The notes below the pieces were generated by a model that saw only the letters and a list, made by a program, of their open reading frames with translations, made no database searches and had not been told where the DNA came from. Of a stretch of 64,000 nucleotides of DNA, positions 33,325-44,745 are shown piece by piece. The number at the start of each line of letters is the position of its first letter. The first letter of the stretch is position 1. A program made the translations under genes and the position numbers. Source of the DNA: Neoroseomonas alkaliterrae. GTDB lineage: Bacteria; Pseudomonadota; Alphaproteobacteria; Acetobacterales; Acetobacteraceae. Location of the stretch: NCBI RefSeq assembly GCF_014199195.1, contig NZ_JACIJE010000005.1, forward strand, positions 124,001 to 188,000, written 5' to 3'.

Positions 33325-34754
33325 CACAGCGCCTCCTTCGGCTGGTAGTCGCGGACATCGGCGAGGCGCCCCGCTACCGCGGCGGCGGCGGCCATCGCCG
33401 GGCTGAGCAGATGCGTCCGCCCGCCCGGGCCCTGGCGCCCCTCGAAGTTGCGGTTAGACGTGCTGGCGGAGCGCTGCCCCGGCGTCAGCTTGTCCGGGTT
33501 CATGCCGAGGCACATGGAGCACCCCGCCTCGCGCCACTCGAAGCCCGCTTCCTTGAGGATGCGGTCCAGCCCCTCGGCCTCGGCGGCCTTCTTCACCAGG
33601 CCCGAGCCCGGCACCACCATGGCGCGCACGCCCTCGGCCACCTTGCGGCCCTTGGCGATGGCGGCGGCGGCGCGGATGTCCTCGATGCGCGAATTGGTGC
33701 AGGAGCCGATGAACACCACGTCCACCTTCAGGTCCTGCAGGCGCTGGCCGGGCGTGAGACCCATGTACTCGATCATGCGCTGCATCTGCGCGCGCTTCGC
33801 CTCGTCCGGCTCGTCGGCCGGGTTCGGCACCACGCCCGTGATGGGCAGGACCGCCTCGGGGTTGGTGCCCCAGGTCACCTGCGGGGCGATCTCGTGCGCG
33901 TTCAGCCGCACCTCGGTGTCGAAATGCGCGCCCGGGTCGGAGGGCAGCGTCTTCCACCACTCGATCGCGCGCGCGAGCGCCGCGCCCTTCGGCCCGTTCG
34001 GCGTGCGCGCGATGTAGTCGTAGGTGGTCTGGTCGGGGGCGACCATGCCGGCCCGCGCGCCGCCCTCGATGCTCATGTTGCACACCGTCATGCGGCCGGC
34101 CATGTCGAGTGCGCGGATCGCATCGCCCGCGTATTCGATGACGTGCCCCGTGCCGCCCGCGGTCCCGATGCGCCCGATGATCGCGAGGATGATGTCCTTC
34201 GCCGAACAGCCGAAGGCGAGGTTGCCGTCCACGCTGATGCGCATGTTCTTCGCCGGCTTCTGCAGCAGCGTCTGGGTGGCGAGCACATGCTCCACCTCCG
34301 AGGTGCCGATGCCGAAGGCGAGCGCGCCCATCGCGCCATGCGTCGAGGTGTGGCTGTCGCCACAGACGATGGTCATGCCAGGCAGCGACCGCCCGAGCTC
34401 GGGCCCGATCACGTGCACGATGCCCTGGCGGTCGTCGAGCAGCGGGATGTAGGGCACGCCGAATTCGGCGACATTCCTCTCCAGCGTCTCGACCTGCAGG
34501 CGGCTCTCGGGGTCCACGATGCCGGTGCGGCGGCTGTCGTCGGTGGCGATGTTGTGGTCCACCACCGCGAGCGTCGCATCAGGCCGGCGCACCTTGCGCC
34601 CCGCCGCGCGCAGGCCGTCGAAGGCCTGCGGCGTCGTCACCTCATGCGTCAGGTGAAGGTCGATGTAGAGCAGCGCCGTGCCGTCCGGGAGCGTCTCCAC
34701 CACATGGGCGTCCCAGATCTTGTCGAACAAGGTGCGCGGCTTCTGCGCTGACAT
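33324..34754 (-). CDS. leuC: 3-Isopropylmalate dehydratase large subunit
   Basis: Aconitase-family large subunit, 476 residues, carrying the [4Fe-4S] cluster. Cluster cysteines are visible in [10 protein letters not shown] and [11 protein letters not shown]. The N-terminal [12 protein letters not shown] and [28 protein letters not shown] are standard. 57 bases downstream of rplS on the same strand, a linkage seen in several Rhodospirillales, so leucine genes may be partly read from the ribosomal transcript. No leader peptide with Leu codons is apparent in the gap. Confidence 0.96.
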   Translation of the reverse strand: MSAQKPRTLFDKIWDAHVVETLPDGTALLYIDLHLTHEVTTPQAFDGLRAAGRKVRRPDATLAVVDHNIATDDSRRTGIVDPESRLQVETLERNVAEFGVPYIPLLDDRQGIVHVIGPELGRSLPGMTIVCGDSHTSTHGAMGALAFGIGTSEVEHVLATQTLLQKPAKNMRISVDGNLAFGCSAKDIILAIIGRIGTAGGTGHVIEYAGDAIRALDMAGRMTVCNMSIEGGARAGMVAPDQTTYDYIARTPNGPKGAALARAIEWWKTLPSDPGAHFDTEVRLNAHEIAPQVTWGTNPEAVLPITGVVPNPADEPDEAKRAQMQRMIEYMGLTPGQRLQDLKVDVVFIGSCTNSRIEDIRAAAAIAKGRKVAEGVRAMVVPGSGLVKKAAEAEGLDRILKEAGFEWREAGCSMCLGMNPDKLTPGQRSASTSNRNFEGRQGPGGRTHLLSPAMAAAAAVAGRLADVRDYQPKEAL

Positions 34755-34811
34755 CGCGTTCTCCCGGAAGATGTGGGCGGGGGCGGCCCCGGCCGCGCCC
34801 CGCGGTCCTGT

Positions 34812-35216
34812 TCAGCCTTCGGTCGTGGCCGCGGCCTTGGCCGCGCCGTCCGCCTTCATGCCCAGCTTCTCGGCGATGCGCGCCGACTTGCCGGTGCGCC
34901 CGCGCAGGTAATAGAGCTTCGCCCGGCGCACCTTGCCGCGGCGCACCACCTGGATCTCGGCGACATTCGGGGAATAGAGCGGGAAGACGCGCTCCACACC
35001 CTCGCCGTAGGAGATCTTGCGCACCGTGAAATTGCTCTGCAGCCCGCGGTTGGAGCGCGCGATCACCACCCCCTCATAGGCCTGGGTGCGGATGCGCTCG
35101 CCTTCCTGGACGCGCACCATCACGCGGACGGTGTCGCCCGGCGCGAAATCCGGGGTGGCGCGGGCGGCGCTGAGGCGGGCGAGCTGCTCGGCCTCGAACT
35201 GCTGCAGCAGGTTCAT
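34812..35216 (-). CDS. rplS: 50S ribosomal protein L19
   Basis: 134 residues; L19 lies at the 30S-50S interface. Typical [42 protein letters not shown] and the basic [21 protein letters not shown] short Ala/Thr-rich tail after KLGMKADG is longer than in E. coli. Preceded by trmD 24 bases upstream; fourth gene of rpsP-rimM-trmD-rplS. Confidence 0.96.
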   Translation of the reverse strand: MNLLQQFEAEQLARLSAARATPDFAPGDTVRVMVRVQEGERIRTQAYEGVVIARSNRGLQSNFTVRKISYGEGVERVFPLYSPNVAEIQVVRRGKVRRAKLYYLRGRTGKSARIAEKLGMKADGAAKAAATTEG

Positions 35217-35240
35217 GACAGTATCCTTTCCTTGCGTCCT

Positions 35241-35981
35241 TTAGGCGGCGGCGGGGTGGCCGTCCATGCCCCCCGCGCCGCGCTGTTTCGCCTCGTGCCG
35301 CGCCCAGAGGTCGGGGCGGCGCTCCTTCGTGATCTTCTCGGCCTGTTCGCGACGCCAGCGCGCGATCTCGGCATGGTGGCCCGAAAGCAGCACCGCCGGG
35401 ATGGCCCGGCCCTGCCACTGCGTGGGCCTTGTGTAGTGCGGGTATTCGAGCAGCCCCTCGGCGCCGTGGCTTTCCTCCGCCGCGCTCTCCGCCGCGCCCA
35501 TCACGCCCGGCAGCAGCCGAACGCAGGCATCGAGGAGAACCAGCGCCGCCGTCTCGCCCCCGCTCAGCACGTAATCGCCGATCGAGAGCTCGACCATGCC
35601 GCGCGCCTCGATGACGCGCTGGTCTATCCCCTCGTAGCGGCCGCAGAGCAGCACGCAGCCCGGCCCCGCCGCGAGCGAGCGGACCATCGCCTGATCGAGC
35701 AGCCGCCCGCGCGGGGTGAGGCAGATGAGCGGCCGCGCGTCGCCCTCGGCCATCACGCTGCCGATCGCCGCGTCCAGCACGTCCGCCCGCATCACCATCC
35801 CCGCCCCGCCGCCGGCCGGAGTGTCGTCCACGCTGCGATGGCGGTCGGTCGCGAAGGCGCGGATGTCGTGCGCCTCGAGCGACCACAGCCCCTCCCGCAG
35901 CGCGCGGCCGGCGAGCGAGACGCCGAGCGGCCCCGGGAACATCTCCGGGAACAGCGTGAGGACGGAGGCGCGCCAACTCAT
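35241..35981 (-). CDS. trmD: tRNA (guanine-N1)-methyltransferase TrmD
   Basis: SPOUT-family enzyme making m1G37 in tRNAs with G36-G37. 246 residues. The trefoil-knot segment is seen as [10 protein letters not shown] with [12 protein letters not shown] before it, and [14 protein letters not shown] near residue 55. Full length, ATG start overlapping the rimM stop (ATGA). Confidence 0.96.
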   Translation of the reverse strand: MSWRASVLTLFPEMFPGPLGVSLAGRALREGLWSLEAHDIRAFATDRHRSVDDTPAGGGAGMVMRADVLDAAIGSVMAEGDARPLICLTPRGRLLDQAMVRSLAAGPGCVLLCGRYEGIDQRVIEARGMVELSIGDYVLSGGETAALVLLDACVRLLPGVMGAAESAAEESHGAEGLLEYPHYTRPTQWQGRAIPAVLLSGHHAEIARWRREQAEKITKERRPDLWARHEAKQRGAGGMDGHPAAA

Positions 35982-36499
35982 GCCGCGTGCTCCTCTCCGG
36001 CCGGCGGCGGCACGAGGATCTCGCCCGGCGGCACCACGATGACCCGGCCGCCGGCGATGTCCACCACCGGCACCACGGCCTTCGTGAAGGGCAGCAGGTG
36101 CTCGCGCCCCTGCCCTTCCACCACCAGGAAGGCGCCCGCGCCGTGGTCCTCCACCGCGCGGATGGCCCCGAGGTTCTCCCCGCCCTCCGTCACGGCGATC
36201 AGGCCGATCAGGTCGGTCAGGTAGAACTCCTCCTCCGCCGGCGGCGGCAGGCGGTCGCGCTCGACGAAGAGCTTCGTGCCGGTCAAGCGCTGCGCCGCGT
36301 CGCGGTCCGTCACACCCTCGATGGCCGCGATGTCGCCGCCCTTGAGCGTGATGGCGAAGCGCCGCGTGCCCGATTCGTCCGTCAGCGGGGAATAGGCGGC
36401 GATGGCGGCGGGATCCTCGGTGAAGGCGCGCAGGCGCACGAGGCCGCGCACGCCATGCGGCCTGCCGATCTCGCCCACCATCACGCGCTTCACCGCCAC
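35978..36499 (-). CDS. rimM: 16S rRNA processing protein RimM
   Basis: 30S assembly factor that binds S19, 173 residues. The N-terminal half has [23 protein letters not shown]; the PRC-barrel half has [15 protein letters not shown] and [21 protein letters not shown] 36499 is the first usable start; a second GTG two codons on (36493) is equally likely because the first one provides part of a GAGGTG-like site. 19 bases downstream of rpsP. Confidence 0.93.
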   Translation of the reverse strand: MAVKRVMVGEIGRPHGVRGLVRLRAFTEDPAAIAAYSPLTDESGTRRFAITLKGGDIAAIEGVTDRDAAQRLTGTKLFVERDRLPPPAEEEFYLTDLIGLIAVTEGGENLGAIRAVEDHGAGAFLVVEGQGREHLLPFTKAVVPVVDIAGGRVIVVPPGEILVPPPAGEEHAA

Positions 36500-36518
36500 C
36501 TCGTGCCGTCCAGTCGCG

Positions 36519-36857
36519 TCAGCCCGCCGCGGCGGCCGCGGCCGCGCGCTCCTGCGCCTTCTTCTTCGGCGCGGACTGCTTCGGCTGCTCCCGCAGCGCC
36601 GGCATCGGCGCGAGCCCCGCCTTGCCGAGGAACTTCGCCACGCGGTCGGTCGCCACCGCGCCCTGGCTCAGCCAATGCGTGATGCGCTCTCCCTTCAGGC
36701 GGACGCGCTCGGCGTGCTCGGCGGGCAGCATCGGGTTGTAGGAGCCGACCGCCTCGATGAAGCGGCCATCGCGCGGGGAGCGGCTGTCGGCCACCACGAT
36801 GTGGTAGTAGGGGCGCTTCTTCGCGCCGGCGCGGGCAAGGCGGATCTTGAGGCCCAT
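36519..36857 (-). CDS. rpsP: 30S ribosomal protein S16
   Basis: 112 residues. [32 protein letters not shown] is the S16 core; the Ala-rich basic C-terminal extension of about 30 residues is common in alphaproteobacteria. AAGGAAG precedes the ATG. Follows ffh by 24 bases. Confidence 0.96.
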   Translation of the reverse strand: MGLKIRLARAGAKKRPYYHIVVADSRSPRDGRFIEAVGSYNPMLPAEHAERVRLKGERITHWLSQGAVATDRVAKFLGKAGLAPMPALREQPKQSAPKKKAQERAAAAAAAG

Positions 36858-36881
36858 GAGGCTTCCTTTCGTCTGTCGTCT

Positions 36882-38267
<1,386 letters not shown>

Positions 38268-38431
38268 CGGGCGGCCAGATCAGTCCTTCAACGCGTTGCG
38301 GTCGCCCCAAAAGGCTTTGCGCCGCTGCGCGAGCCTTCGCGGAGCGGCGGAGCCCAGCCCGACGGGGGCCGGACCAAAGCGGTTCGGGGTGAACCGGATG
38401 ACGGGGCCAATAGCGCCCCCCGCCACCAAGG

Positions 38432-38845
38432 TCAAGGAAAGCGCGGTCTGCCGTCAAACGCAGCCCCGAGCCCCGCCATGCCCCGCTGCTGCTGCACCGC
38501 GTCGAGCGCCCGGAGCGCCCCAAGCAGACGACGGCGCTCGCGCCAGGAAACCACGAAGCGCCAACCGCTGTAGAGAACGAGGCCAAGGCTCAGCGTGCCG
38601 ACCATATCCCCGGTGGGGGCCGGGCCCGGCCCGCCAAGAAGGGTGTAGGTCAAGCACCCGATCAGCACGCAACCGATGGCGGCAACCATTCCGACCAGAT
38701 GCGACCGGCACCCGGAACGCCAAAACGCCTCCCGAGAAACCAGGTCCTGCGCACCGTAGGCGCCCGACACGACAACCAGTTCGTTCCGATTTTCGCGGGT
38801 AAGGCGGGTTCCGCGCGTCAGCGAATCCCCGCCTGCCCACAGCAT
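38432..38845 (-). CDS. Hypothetical small membrane protein
   Basis: 137-residue frame of uncertain status, nine bases after infC. It encodes two strongly hydrophobic segments: LVGMVAAIGCVLIGCLTYTLL near residues 50-72 and MVGTLSLGLVLYSGWRFVV near 81-99, followed by an Arg-rich stretch. That alternation and lower G+C than flanking genes argue for a real membrane protein. I know no family. Between it and ffh (164 bases) I see nothing else. Confidence 0.5.
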   Translation of the reverse strand: MLWAGGDSLTRGTRLTRENRNELVVVSGAYGAQDLVSREAFWRSGCRSHLVGMVAAIGCVLIGCLTYTLLGGPGPAPTGDMVGTLSLGLVLYSGWRFVVSWRERRRLLGALRALDAVQQQRGMAGLGAAFDGRPRFP

Positions 38846-38854
38846 GGCCGCGCC

Positions 38855-39394
38855 CTACTTGGGCGCGAGAACCATGATCATCTGCCGATTCTCGAGCCGC
38901 GGGAACTGCTCGACCTTCGTGGTCTCCGCGAGTTCCGTCCGGATCCGGTCCAGCACCTTCACGCCCAGATCCTGGTGCGCCATCTCGCGCCCGCGGAAGC
39001 GCAGCGTCACCTTCACCTTGTCCCCCTCGGCGATGAAGGACTTCATCTGCCGCATCTTCACTTCGTAGTCGTGGTCGTCGATGTTCGGACGGACCTTGAT
39101 CTCCTTGATCTCGACGACCTTCTGCTTCTTGCGCGCCTCGTTCGCCTTCTTCTGCTGCTCGTACTTGTACTTGCCGTAGTCGAGGATCTTGCAGACAGGC
39201 GGCACCGCGTTGGGCGAGATCTCGACCAGGTCGAGGCCCACGTCATAGGCGCGGATCAGCGCCTCGCGGGCGGACATCACACCCAGCATCTCGCCGTTCT
39301 GGTCGATCAGCCGGACCTGGGGAACGCGGATTTCGTCATTGATGCGCGGGCCGTCCTTGGTGGGCGGCGTGGCGGGCATGGGACCGCGGGCTAT
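38855..39394 (-). CDS. infC: Translation initiation factor IF-3 (probable AUA start)
   Basis: IF-3 binds 30S and checks start-codon selection. N-terminal half from about residue 15 includes [21 protein letters not shown], and the linker carries the [16 protein letters not shown] stretch; the C-terminal domain ends [10 protein letters not shown]. The ATG at 39379 has no Shine-Dalgarno. Five in-frame codons earlier is ATA at 39392-39394, six bases after a perfect AGGAG, giving the alphaproteobacterial-type N-terminus MARGPMP. A rare start codon is expected for infC because IF-3 represses its own non-AUG initiation. Downstream genes rpmI and rplT are not here. Confidence 0.9.
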   Translation of the reverse strand: MARGPMPATPPTKDGPRINDEIRVPQVRLIDQNGEMLGVMSAREALIRAYDVGLDLVEISPNAVPPVCKILDYGKYKYEQQKKANEARKKQKVVEIKEIKVRPNIDDHDYEVKMRQMKSFIAEGDKVKVTLRFRGREMAHQDLGVKVLDRIRTELAETTKVEQFPRLENRQMIMVLAPK

Positions 39395-39400
39395 GGTCGT

Positions 39401-39405
39401 CTCCT
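39401..39405 (-). promoter_or_regulatory. infC: Shine-Dalgarno for infC ATA start
   Basis: AGGAG on the minus strand, six bases from ATA (39392-39394) and 21 bases from the nearest ATG. Spacing is ideal for the ATA and too long for the ATG. Confidence 0.65.
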
Positions 39406-39518
39406 GTCGAAGTTGCGAGGGATCAGACGCGCTTTATGGGGCGGCAGTCCGGCCGCCGCAACTGCTTCGCGCAGGCAGGGCGCGGGCCCGCCACCGTCCG
39501 CCCCACACGGGTGCCCAT

Positions 39519-41459
39519 TCAGGCCGGGGCCGCGAGATCCGGCGGGGTGGCCTCGGCGGCCAGCCGGGCGATGGCCTCGGCCAGCGGCAGGCTCTCCTGC
39601 TCGCGGCCGGGCAACCGGCGCAGCACCAGGCTGCGCTCCTCGGCCTCCCGCCGCCCGACCACGGCGAGCACCGGCACCCTCTGCTCGATGTGGTCCACCA
39701 CCTTGCGGTTGATCTTCTCGTTCCTGAGGTCGAGCACCGCCGCCACCCCGGCCTTCTGCAGCGCGGCCGCCGCCTCGCGCGCGAAGTCGGCCGCCTCGTC
39801 CACGATGGTCGCGACCACCACCTGCACCGGGGCGAGCCAGAGCGGGAAGCGCCCTGCATGCTGCTCGATCAGGATGCCGAGGAAGCGCTCGAAGGAACCC
39901 AGGATGGCTCGGTGCAGCATGACCGGGCGCCTGCGCGATCCGTCCTCGGCCACGTATTCGGCATCGAGCCGCTCGGGCAGCACGAAATCCACCTGCAGCG
40001 TGCCGCACTGCCAGTCGCGGCCGATGGCGTCGCGCAGCACGAATTCGAGCTTCGGGCCGTAGAAGGCGCCCTCCCCCGGGTTGAGCTCGTATTCCACGCC
40101 GGCGATGCGGCAGGCCTCCTTGAGCGCGCCCTCTGCCTGGTCCCAGACCTCGTCCGTGCCGGCGCGCTTCGCCGGCCGGTCGGAGAACTTCACGCGGAAC
40201 TCCTCGAAGCCGAAATCGCGATAGATCGAGGAGAGCAGCGCGACGAAGCGCACCGTCTCCGAGGCGATCTGCTCCTCGGCGCAGAAGATGTGCGCGTCAT
40301 CCTGGGTGAAGGCGCGCACCCGCATGATGCCGTGCAGCGCGCCCGAGGGCTCGTAGCGGTGGCAGGAGCCGAACTCGGCCATGCGCAGCGGCAGTTCGCG
40401 ATAGGAGCGCAGGCCCTGGTTGAAGATCTGCACATGGCAGGGGCAGTTCATCGGCTTGAGCGCAAGGACGCGGTCCTTCTCGCCCTCGTCCTCCACCGTC
40501 GCGATGAACATGTTCTCGCGGAACTTCTCCCAGTGGCCCGAGGCCTCCCAGAGCTTGCGGTCCACGAGCTGCGGCGTCTTCACCTCCTGGTAGTCGGCGG
40601 CATCGAGGCGCCGGCGCATGTAGGCTTCCACCGTGCGGTAGAGGCGCCAGCCCTTCGGGTGCCAGAACACCGAGCCGACCGCCTCCTCCTGCAGGTGGAA
40701 GAGGCCCATCTCCCTGCCGATCTTGCGATGGTCGCGCTTCTCCGCCTCCTCCAGCTGATGGAGGTAGGCGTCGAGCTCCTTCTGGTCGCGCCAGGCGGTG
40801 CCGTAGATGCGGCTCAGCATGGCGTTGCGGTGGTCGCCCCGCCAATAGGCGCCGGCCACCTTCATCAGCTTGAAGGCCGTGCCGACATCGCCGGTGCCGC
40901 GCATGTGCGGCCCGCGGCAGAGATCCACCCACTCGCCCTGGCGGTAGAGCGTGATGGTCTCGCCGCGCGGCAGGTCGCGGATCAGCTCGACCTTGTATTT
41001 CTCGCCCTTGGCCTCGAACAGCGCCATCGCCTCGTGCCGGGTGGTGACGATGCGCTCGAAGGGCGCGTTGCGCGCGATGATCTCGCGCATGCGCGCCTCG
41101 ATGGCCCCGAAGTCCTCGGGCGTGAAGGGCTCGTTGCGCGCGAAGTCGTAGTAGAAGCCGTTCTCGATCGCGGGCCCGATCGTCACCTGCGTCCCGGGGA
41201 ACAGGTCCTGCACGGCTTCGGCCAGGACATGCGCGCAGTCATGGCGGATGAGCTCCAGCGCCTCCGGGTCCTTGCGGGTGATGAAGCGCACCGATGCGTC
41301 GGCCTCGATGCTGCGGGCGAGGTCCTGGATGGCCCCGTCCACCTCCATCGCCAGCGCCGCCTTGGCCAGCCCCGGCCCGATCGCGGCCGCGACCTGCGTG
41401 CCCGTGACCGGCCCGTCGAAGGAACGGACGGAACCATCGGGCAGGGTGATCGCAGGCAT
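39519..41459 (-). CDS. thrS: Threonine--tRNA ligase
   Basis: 646 residues, full length. TGS domain first ([11 protein letters not shown]), then the editing domain with [11 protein letters not shown] (the HxxxH motif near residue 95). Class II core follows: motif 2 region [26 protein letters not shown], and [15 protein letters not shown]. Anticodon-binding domain at the C-terminus. AGGAGATG lies upstream of the ATG. Upstream of infC by 124 bases. I do not see a convincing operator. Confidence 0.96.
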   Translation of the reverse strand: MPAITLPDGSVRSFDGPVTGTQVAAAIGPGLAKAALAMEVDGAIQDLARSIEADASVRFITRKDPEALELIRHDCAHVLAEAVQDLFPGTQVTIGPAIENGFYYDFARNEPFTPEDFGAIEARMREIIARNAPFERIVTTRHEAMALFEAKGEKYKVELIRDLPRGETITLYRQGEWVDLCRGPHMRGTGDVGTAFKLMKVAGAYWRGDHRNAMLSRIYGTAWRDQKELDAYLHQLEEAEKRDHRKIGREMGLFHLQEEAVGSVFWHPKGWRLYRTVEAYMRRRLDAADYQEVKTPQLVDRKLWEASGHWEKFRENMFIATVEDEGEKDRVLALKPMNCPCHVQIFNQGLRSYRELPLRMAEFGSCHRYEPSGALHGIMRVRAFTQDDAHIFCAEEQIASETVRFVALLSSIYRDFGFEEFRVKFSDRPAKRAGTDEVWDQAEGALKEACRIAGVEYELNPGEGAFYGPKLEFVLRDAIGRDWQCGTLQVDFVLPERLDAEYVAEDGSRRRPVMLHRAILGSFERFLGILIEQHAGRFPLWLAPVQVVVATIVDEAADFAREAAAALQKAGVAAVLDLRNEKINRKVVDHIEQRVPVLAVVGRREAEERSLVLRRLPGREQESLPLAEAIARLAAEATPPDLAAPA

Positions 41460-41520
41460 CGGGCAGGCATCTCCTGGGGGCGAAACCGGGCGCGGACCAT
41501 GGGCACCGCGCCCTTCCGGG

Positions 41521-42426
41521 TCAAGTCAGGCGCGCGATGGCGGCATCCACCGCGCCGGGCTCCAGCCCGGCGAGGGGCACATGGCGCAGGAAGGAGGCGC
41601 GCTTTCCCCGCGGCGCGCAGAGGGCGGGGTCGCTGTCCTCCCCGAAGAGGGCGAGGGTCGGGCAGCCGCAGGCCGCGGCCAGATGCGTCGGCCCGGTGTC
41701 GTTGCCGACGCAGAAGGCGGCGCGGCGCGCGAGTGCCGCGATGTCGGCGAAGCCGGTCCGCCCGGTGACGTCCAGCGCGCGCGGCTCGGCCGCGGTGATG
41801 GCGGCGGCGATCGCCTTCTCCGCCGGCCCGCCGATGACCACGGCCGGCAGCGGCTGGAGCGCGGCGAGCGCGGCGAAGCGGTCCTCCGGCCAGCGTTTCC
41901 GAGGGCGGCCGGGGGAGGCGCCGGGCACCATCAGCCAGAACCGCTCCGGCAGGCCGAAGCGCGTCACGTCGGCATCGAGCCAGGCGAGGTCCGGCTCCGG
42001 GAAGTGCCGGATCCCCGCCATCTCGAGCTGCTCGCGCTGGCGCTCGACCGTGTGCATGGAATCGCGCGCGGGGTTGGCATGGGGATGCGACGCGCCGGCC
42101 GCGATGCCGGACCATTCCGCACGCCGCCCGACGAACCAGCGGTAGCGCGAGGAACGCGCGGAGGTCTGCAGGTCATAGACCCGGTCGAAGCGCGCCGCCC
42201 CGAGCCGGCGCGCGAGCCGCAGCACGGCCGGGATGTCGGTCCAGTCGGGCCGCCCGTCCTCCCACACCTCGTCGAACCAGGGCGCCATGCGCGCCAGCGG
42301 CGCATAGGGTCGCGTGGTCAGCAGCGTGATCCGCGCATCGGGATGATGCGCGCGGATCGCCGCGAAGGGCCCGAAGGCCTGCGCGAAATCCCCCAGCGCG
42401 GCGAGCTTGATGACCAGCACGCGCAT
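41521..42426 (-). CDS. Glycosyltransferase family 9 (ADP-heptose--LPS heptosyltransferase-like)
   Basis: 301 residues. Starts [21 protein letters not shown] and has the GT9 motif region [27 protein letters not shown] near residue 240, which binds nucleotide-sugar. Probably transfers a heptose to lipopolysaccharide core on the inner face of the inner membrane. ATG 42426 overlaps the stop of the upstream GT4 gene by one base. Confidence 0.9.
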   Translation of the reverse strand: MRVLVIKLAALGDFAQAFGPFAAIRAHHPDARITLLTTRPYAPLARMAPWFDEVWEDGRPDWTDIPAVLRLARRLGAARFDRVYDLQTSARSSRYRWFVGRRAEWSGIAAGASHPHANPARDSMHTVERQREQLEMAGIRHFPEPDLAWLDADVTRFGLPERFWLMVPGASPGRPRKRWPEDRFAALAALQPLPAVVIGGPAEKAIAAAITAAEPRALDVTGRTGFADIAALARRAAFCVGNDTGPTHLAAACGCPTLALFGEDSDPALCAPRGKRASFLRHVPLAGLEPGAVDAAIARLT

Positions 42427-43562
42427 CACAGCAGCTCGCGATAGACGGCAAGCGTCGCGGCCTGCATCCGCGCCGTGGTGTAGCCCGCGAGCACGGCGGC
42501 GCGGGCCCGCGCCCCGGCCGCCGCGCGCTCGGCCGCCGGCATGGCGAGGACGCGCCCGATGGCGGCGGCGAGCGCGGCTGCATCGCCGGGCGGCACGCGC
42601 CAGCCCGTGACACCGTCCTGCACCGTCTCGGTCGGGCCGCCGAGGTCGGATGCGATCACGCAGCGGCCCATGGCCTGCGCCTCGATCACCGTCCGCCCGA
42701 AGGCCTCGGCATCGGTCGAGGCATGGACGACGACATCGGCGAGCAGCAGCGCCGCCGGCATGTCCCGCGCGTGGCCGACGAGGCGCACGCGCCCTCCGAG
42801 GCCGAGCGCCGCGATGCGCGCGACAAGTTCATCACGGAAGGCCGGCCGCGCTTCCGCATCGCCCACCAGCAGGGCCAGCGCATCGCCCGGCAGGCGCGCC
42901 ATGGCCTCGACCAGCACGCCCTGGCCTTTCCAGCGCGTCACGCGGCCCGGGAGCATCACCACCGGCCGCCCCTCCGGCACCGCCCAGGCCGCGCGCAGCG
43001 CCGCGACGCGCTCCGGCGCCACGGCGGCCGGGTCGAAGGCGCGCTCGTCCACGCCGCGCGGGATCACGCGCAGCCGGTCCTCGCCCACGCCATGCCGCTC
43101 GGCCACGAGCGCCGCGATGAAGCGGCTGATGGCGATGACGCGATCGCCCCGCGCCATCACCGAGTTGTAGAGCCGCTTGCCGGGAAAGCCCTCGTTGTAG
43201 GTGCCGTGATAGGTGGTGACGAAGCGAGCCCCCGTGCGCCGCGCGGCCAGCAGCGCCGACCAGGCCGGCGCGCGGGAGCGGGCGTGCAGGATGGTCACAC
43301 CCTCCTCGCGCACCATCCGCTCCAGAGCGCGGGCATTGCGCCACAGCGCCAGCGGCGAACGCTCGGCGAGCGGCAGGCGCACATGGCGCGCGCCCAGCGC
43401 CTCGAGCGGCTCCACCAGTGGCCCGCCCGCGGATGCGACCAAGGCGCGGAACCCGGCGGCGACGATCGCCTCGGCGATCTCGAGCGTGCCGCGCTCCACC
43501 CCGCCCGAGACCAGCGCGGGCAGGACCTGCAGGATGGCGGGGGCGGCGGCGGGCGGGGTCAC
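42426..43562 (-). CDS. Glycosyltransferase family 4 (GT-B)
   Basis: 378 residues. N-terminal glycine-rich ILQVLPALVSGGVERGTLEIA, a linker, and the C-terminal nucleotide-sugar site DAEAFGRTVIEAQAMGRCVIASDLGG with the EX7E-like pair. Mechanism is retaining. Start is GTG at 43562, since there is no ATG before the first strand. With the coupled GT9 gene it would build lipopolysaccharide or a surface glycan; no acceptor can be named. Confidence 0.9.
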   Translation of the reverse strand: MTPPAAAPAILQVLPALVSGGVERGTLEIAEAIVAAGFRALVASAGGPLVEPLEALGARHVRLPLAERSPLALWRNARALERMVREEGVTILHARSRAPAWSALLAARRTGARFVTTYHGTYNEGFPGKRLYNSVMARGDRVIAISRFIAALVAERHGVGEDRLRVIPRGVDERAFDPAAVAPERVAALRAAWAVPEGRPVVMLPGRVTRWKGQGVLVEAMARLPGDALALLVGDAEARPAFRDELVARIAALGLGGRVRLVGHARDMPAALLLADVVVHASTDAEAFGRTVIEAQAMGRCVIASDLGGPTETVQDGVTGWRVPPGDAAALAAAIGRVLAMPAAERAAAGARARAAVLAGYTTARMQAATLAVYRELL

Positions 43563-43611
43563 GGCGCGCGGGTCTTGCGCCGAAGCGGGCAGCGGCGCAA
43601 GTCATGGGCGC

Positions 43612-43938
43612 ATGTCCAACTACTTCATCGCGATGCTCATGCTCTCGGCCGGGAGCTTCATCCATTCGCGCTCCACCGCGCCCGAAATGCGCCCGGCCAC
43701 CCCCGCGGCGGACATCGCGTGGGAATGGCTCGCGCGCGCGGCCTTCATCGCCTGGATCGTGCTCATCGTCTGGGGCTTCGCGCGGCTGCACTGGTCGCAG
43801 CCGCTGGCCGGGCTGATCGGGTCGCTCGGCGTCAATGCGCTGCTCGGCCATGTCGGCCCGCTGCCGGCCTGGCCGCGCATCTCGGCCATCTTCTGCGCCG
43901 GCGGGCTGCTCGCCGCCGTCGCGACCATCGCCGGCTGA
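43612..43938 (+). CDS. Small integral membrane protein, unknown
   Basis: 108 residues, three to four hydrophobic segments: residues 3-15, 39-58, 66-83 and 88-108. No conserved motif recognised. The ATG at 43612 is in frame with the hydrophobic pattern and codon use is normal. Divergent from the GT4 gene and converges on the metallo-hydrolase gene (12 bases apart). Confidence 0.65.
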   Translation: MSNYFIAMLMLSAGSFIHSRSTAPEMRPATPAADIAWEWLARAAFIAWIVLIVWGFARLHWSQPLAGLIGSLGVNALLGHVGPLPAWPRISAIFCAGGLLAAVATIAG

Positions 43939-43950
43939 GCGCCCCGCCGC

Positions 43951-44745
43951 TCAGGCGCGGGGCGGCAGGTGCAGGGCCACGACCTCGCCCTGCTGGCCCT
44001 CGACGGCGGGGAATCGTTCCCGCACCGCCGGGTCGTGGCCGGGGATGACGCGGCTGTCGTCGCCGCCGGCCAGCCGCTTGGCCGTGCGCCAGCCCGCCGC
44101 CATGGCGCCCAGGTCGAAGATGATCGGGAAGGGGTTCCCGCTCAGCGCATTGGCGTAGAAATGCATGGCGTCGGACGCGAGCACCACCGGCCCGCGCGCC
44201 GTCTCCACGCGCACCACCTGCAGCCCGTCGGAATGGCCGCCGACGCGATGCACCGTGACGCCGGGCGCGACCTCGGCATCGCCGTCATGGAACTCGACGC
44301 GATCGGCATAGAGGGCGCGGACCATCGCGACCACATGCTCGGCCTCGAAGGGCATGCGGATGGCATGCACGCACATGTGCCGGCCGACGGCGAAGTGCAT
44401 CTCCCGCTCCTGGAGGTGGAAGCGGGCCTTGGGGAAGATGCCGAGGCTGCCGGCATGGTCGTAGTGCAGGTGGGTGATGATCACGTCCTGCACCGTCGCG
44501 GGGTCCGTGCCCATGGCGGATAGGCAGTCGCCCACCGCGCGCGACAGCCTGCGCCCGCGCTTCGCCGCCAGTTCGGCATCGAAGCCGGTGTCCACCACGA
44601 TCTCCCGCCCGCCGGGCCCGCGCAGCAGCCAGACATAGTAGTCGAGCGGCATCGCCTCGTGCGGGTCGGGCAGCGGCAGCAGGTGGTTGGCCTGCGCCGT
44701 GCGCTCGTGCCGCCCGTAGCGGATGGCATAGGCTTCCCAGGTCAT
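43951..44745 (-). CDS. Metallo-beta-lactamase-fold hydrolase, N-acyl-homoserine-lactonase-like
   Basis: 264 residues. The metal motif THLHYDHAG at residues 91-99 is intact, with later His in GGHSDG and IPGHDP and an Asp in LASDAMHFY. This pattern fits the AttM/AhlD lactonase branch, but the preceding gene family suggests it may open another lactone. ATG at 44745 overlaps the stop of the dehydrogenase gene (ATGA). Third gene in a coupled operon. Confidence 0.85.
   Translation of the reverse strand: MTWEAYAIRYGRHERTAQANHLLPLPDPHEAMPLDYYVWLLRGPGGREIVVDTGFDAELAAKRGRRLSRAVGDCLSAMGTDPATVQDVIITHLHYDHAGSLGIFPKARFHLQEREMHFAVGRHMCVHAIRMPFEAEHVVAMVRALYADRVEFHDGDAEVAPGVTVHRVGGHSDGLQVVRVETARGPVVLASDAMHFYANALSGNPFPIIFDLGAMAAGWRTAKRLAGGDDSRVIPGHDPAVRERFPAVEGQQGEVVALHLPPRA

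Noticed and set aside
38454-38840. Alternative frame in the infC-ffh gap
   Set aside because: Hydrophilic, Arg-rich, with no membrane pattern; the other frame (38432-38845) has two clean hydrophobic segments.
39377-39379. ATG as the infC start
   Set aside because: No Shine-Dalgarno precedes it, and it would drop the conserved N-terminus given by the ATA start 15 bases upstream.
39419-39518. Leader hairpins between thrS and infC as an attenuator
   Set aside because: Only short, weak stems such as GCAGT/ACTGC with large loops and no T-run. Not enough to call a regulated terminator.
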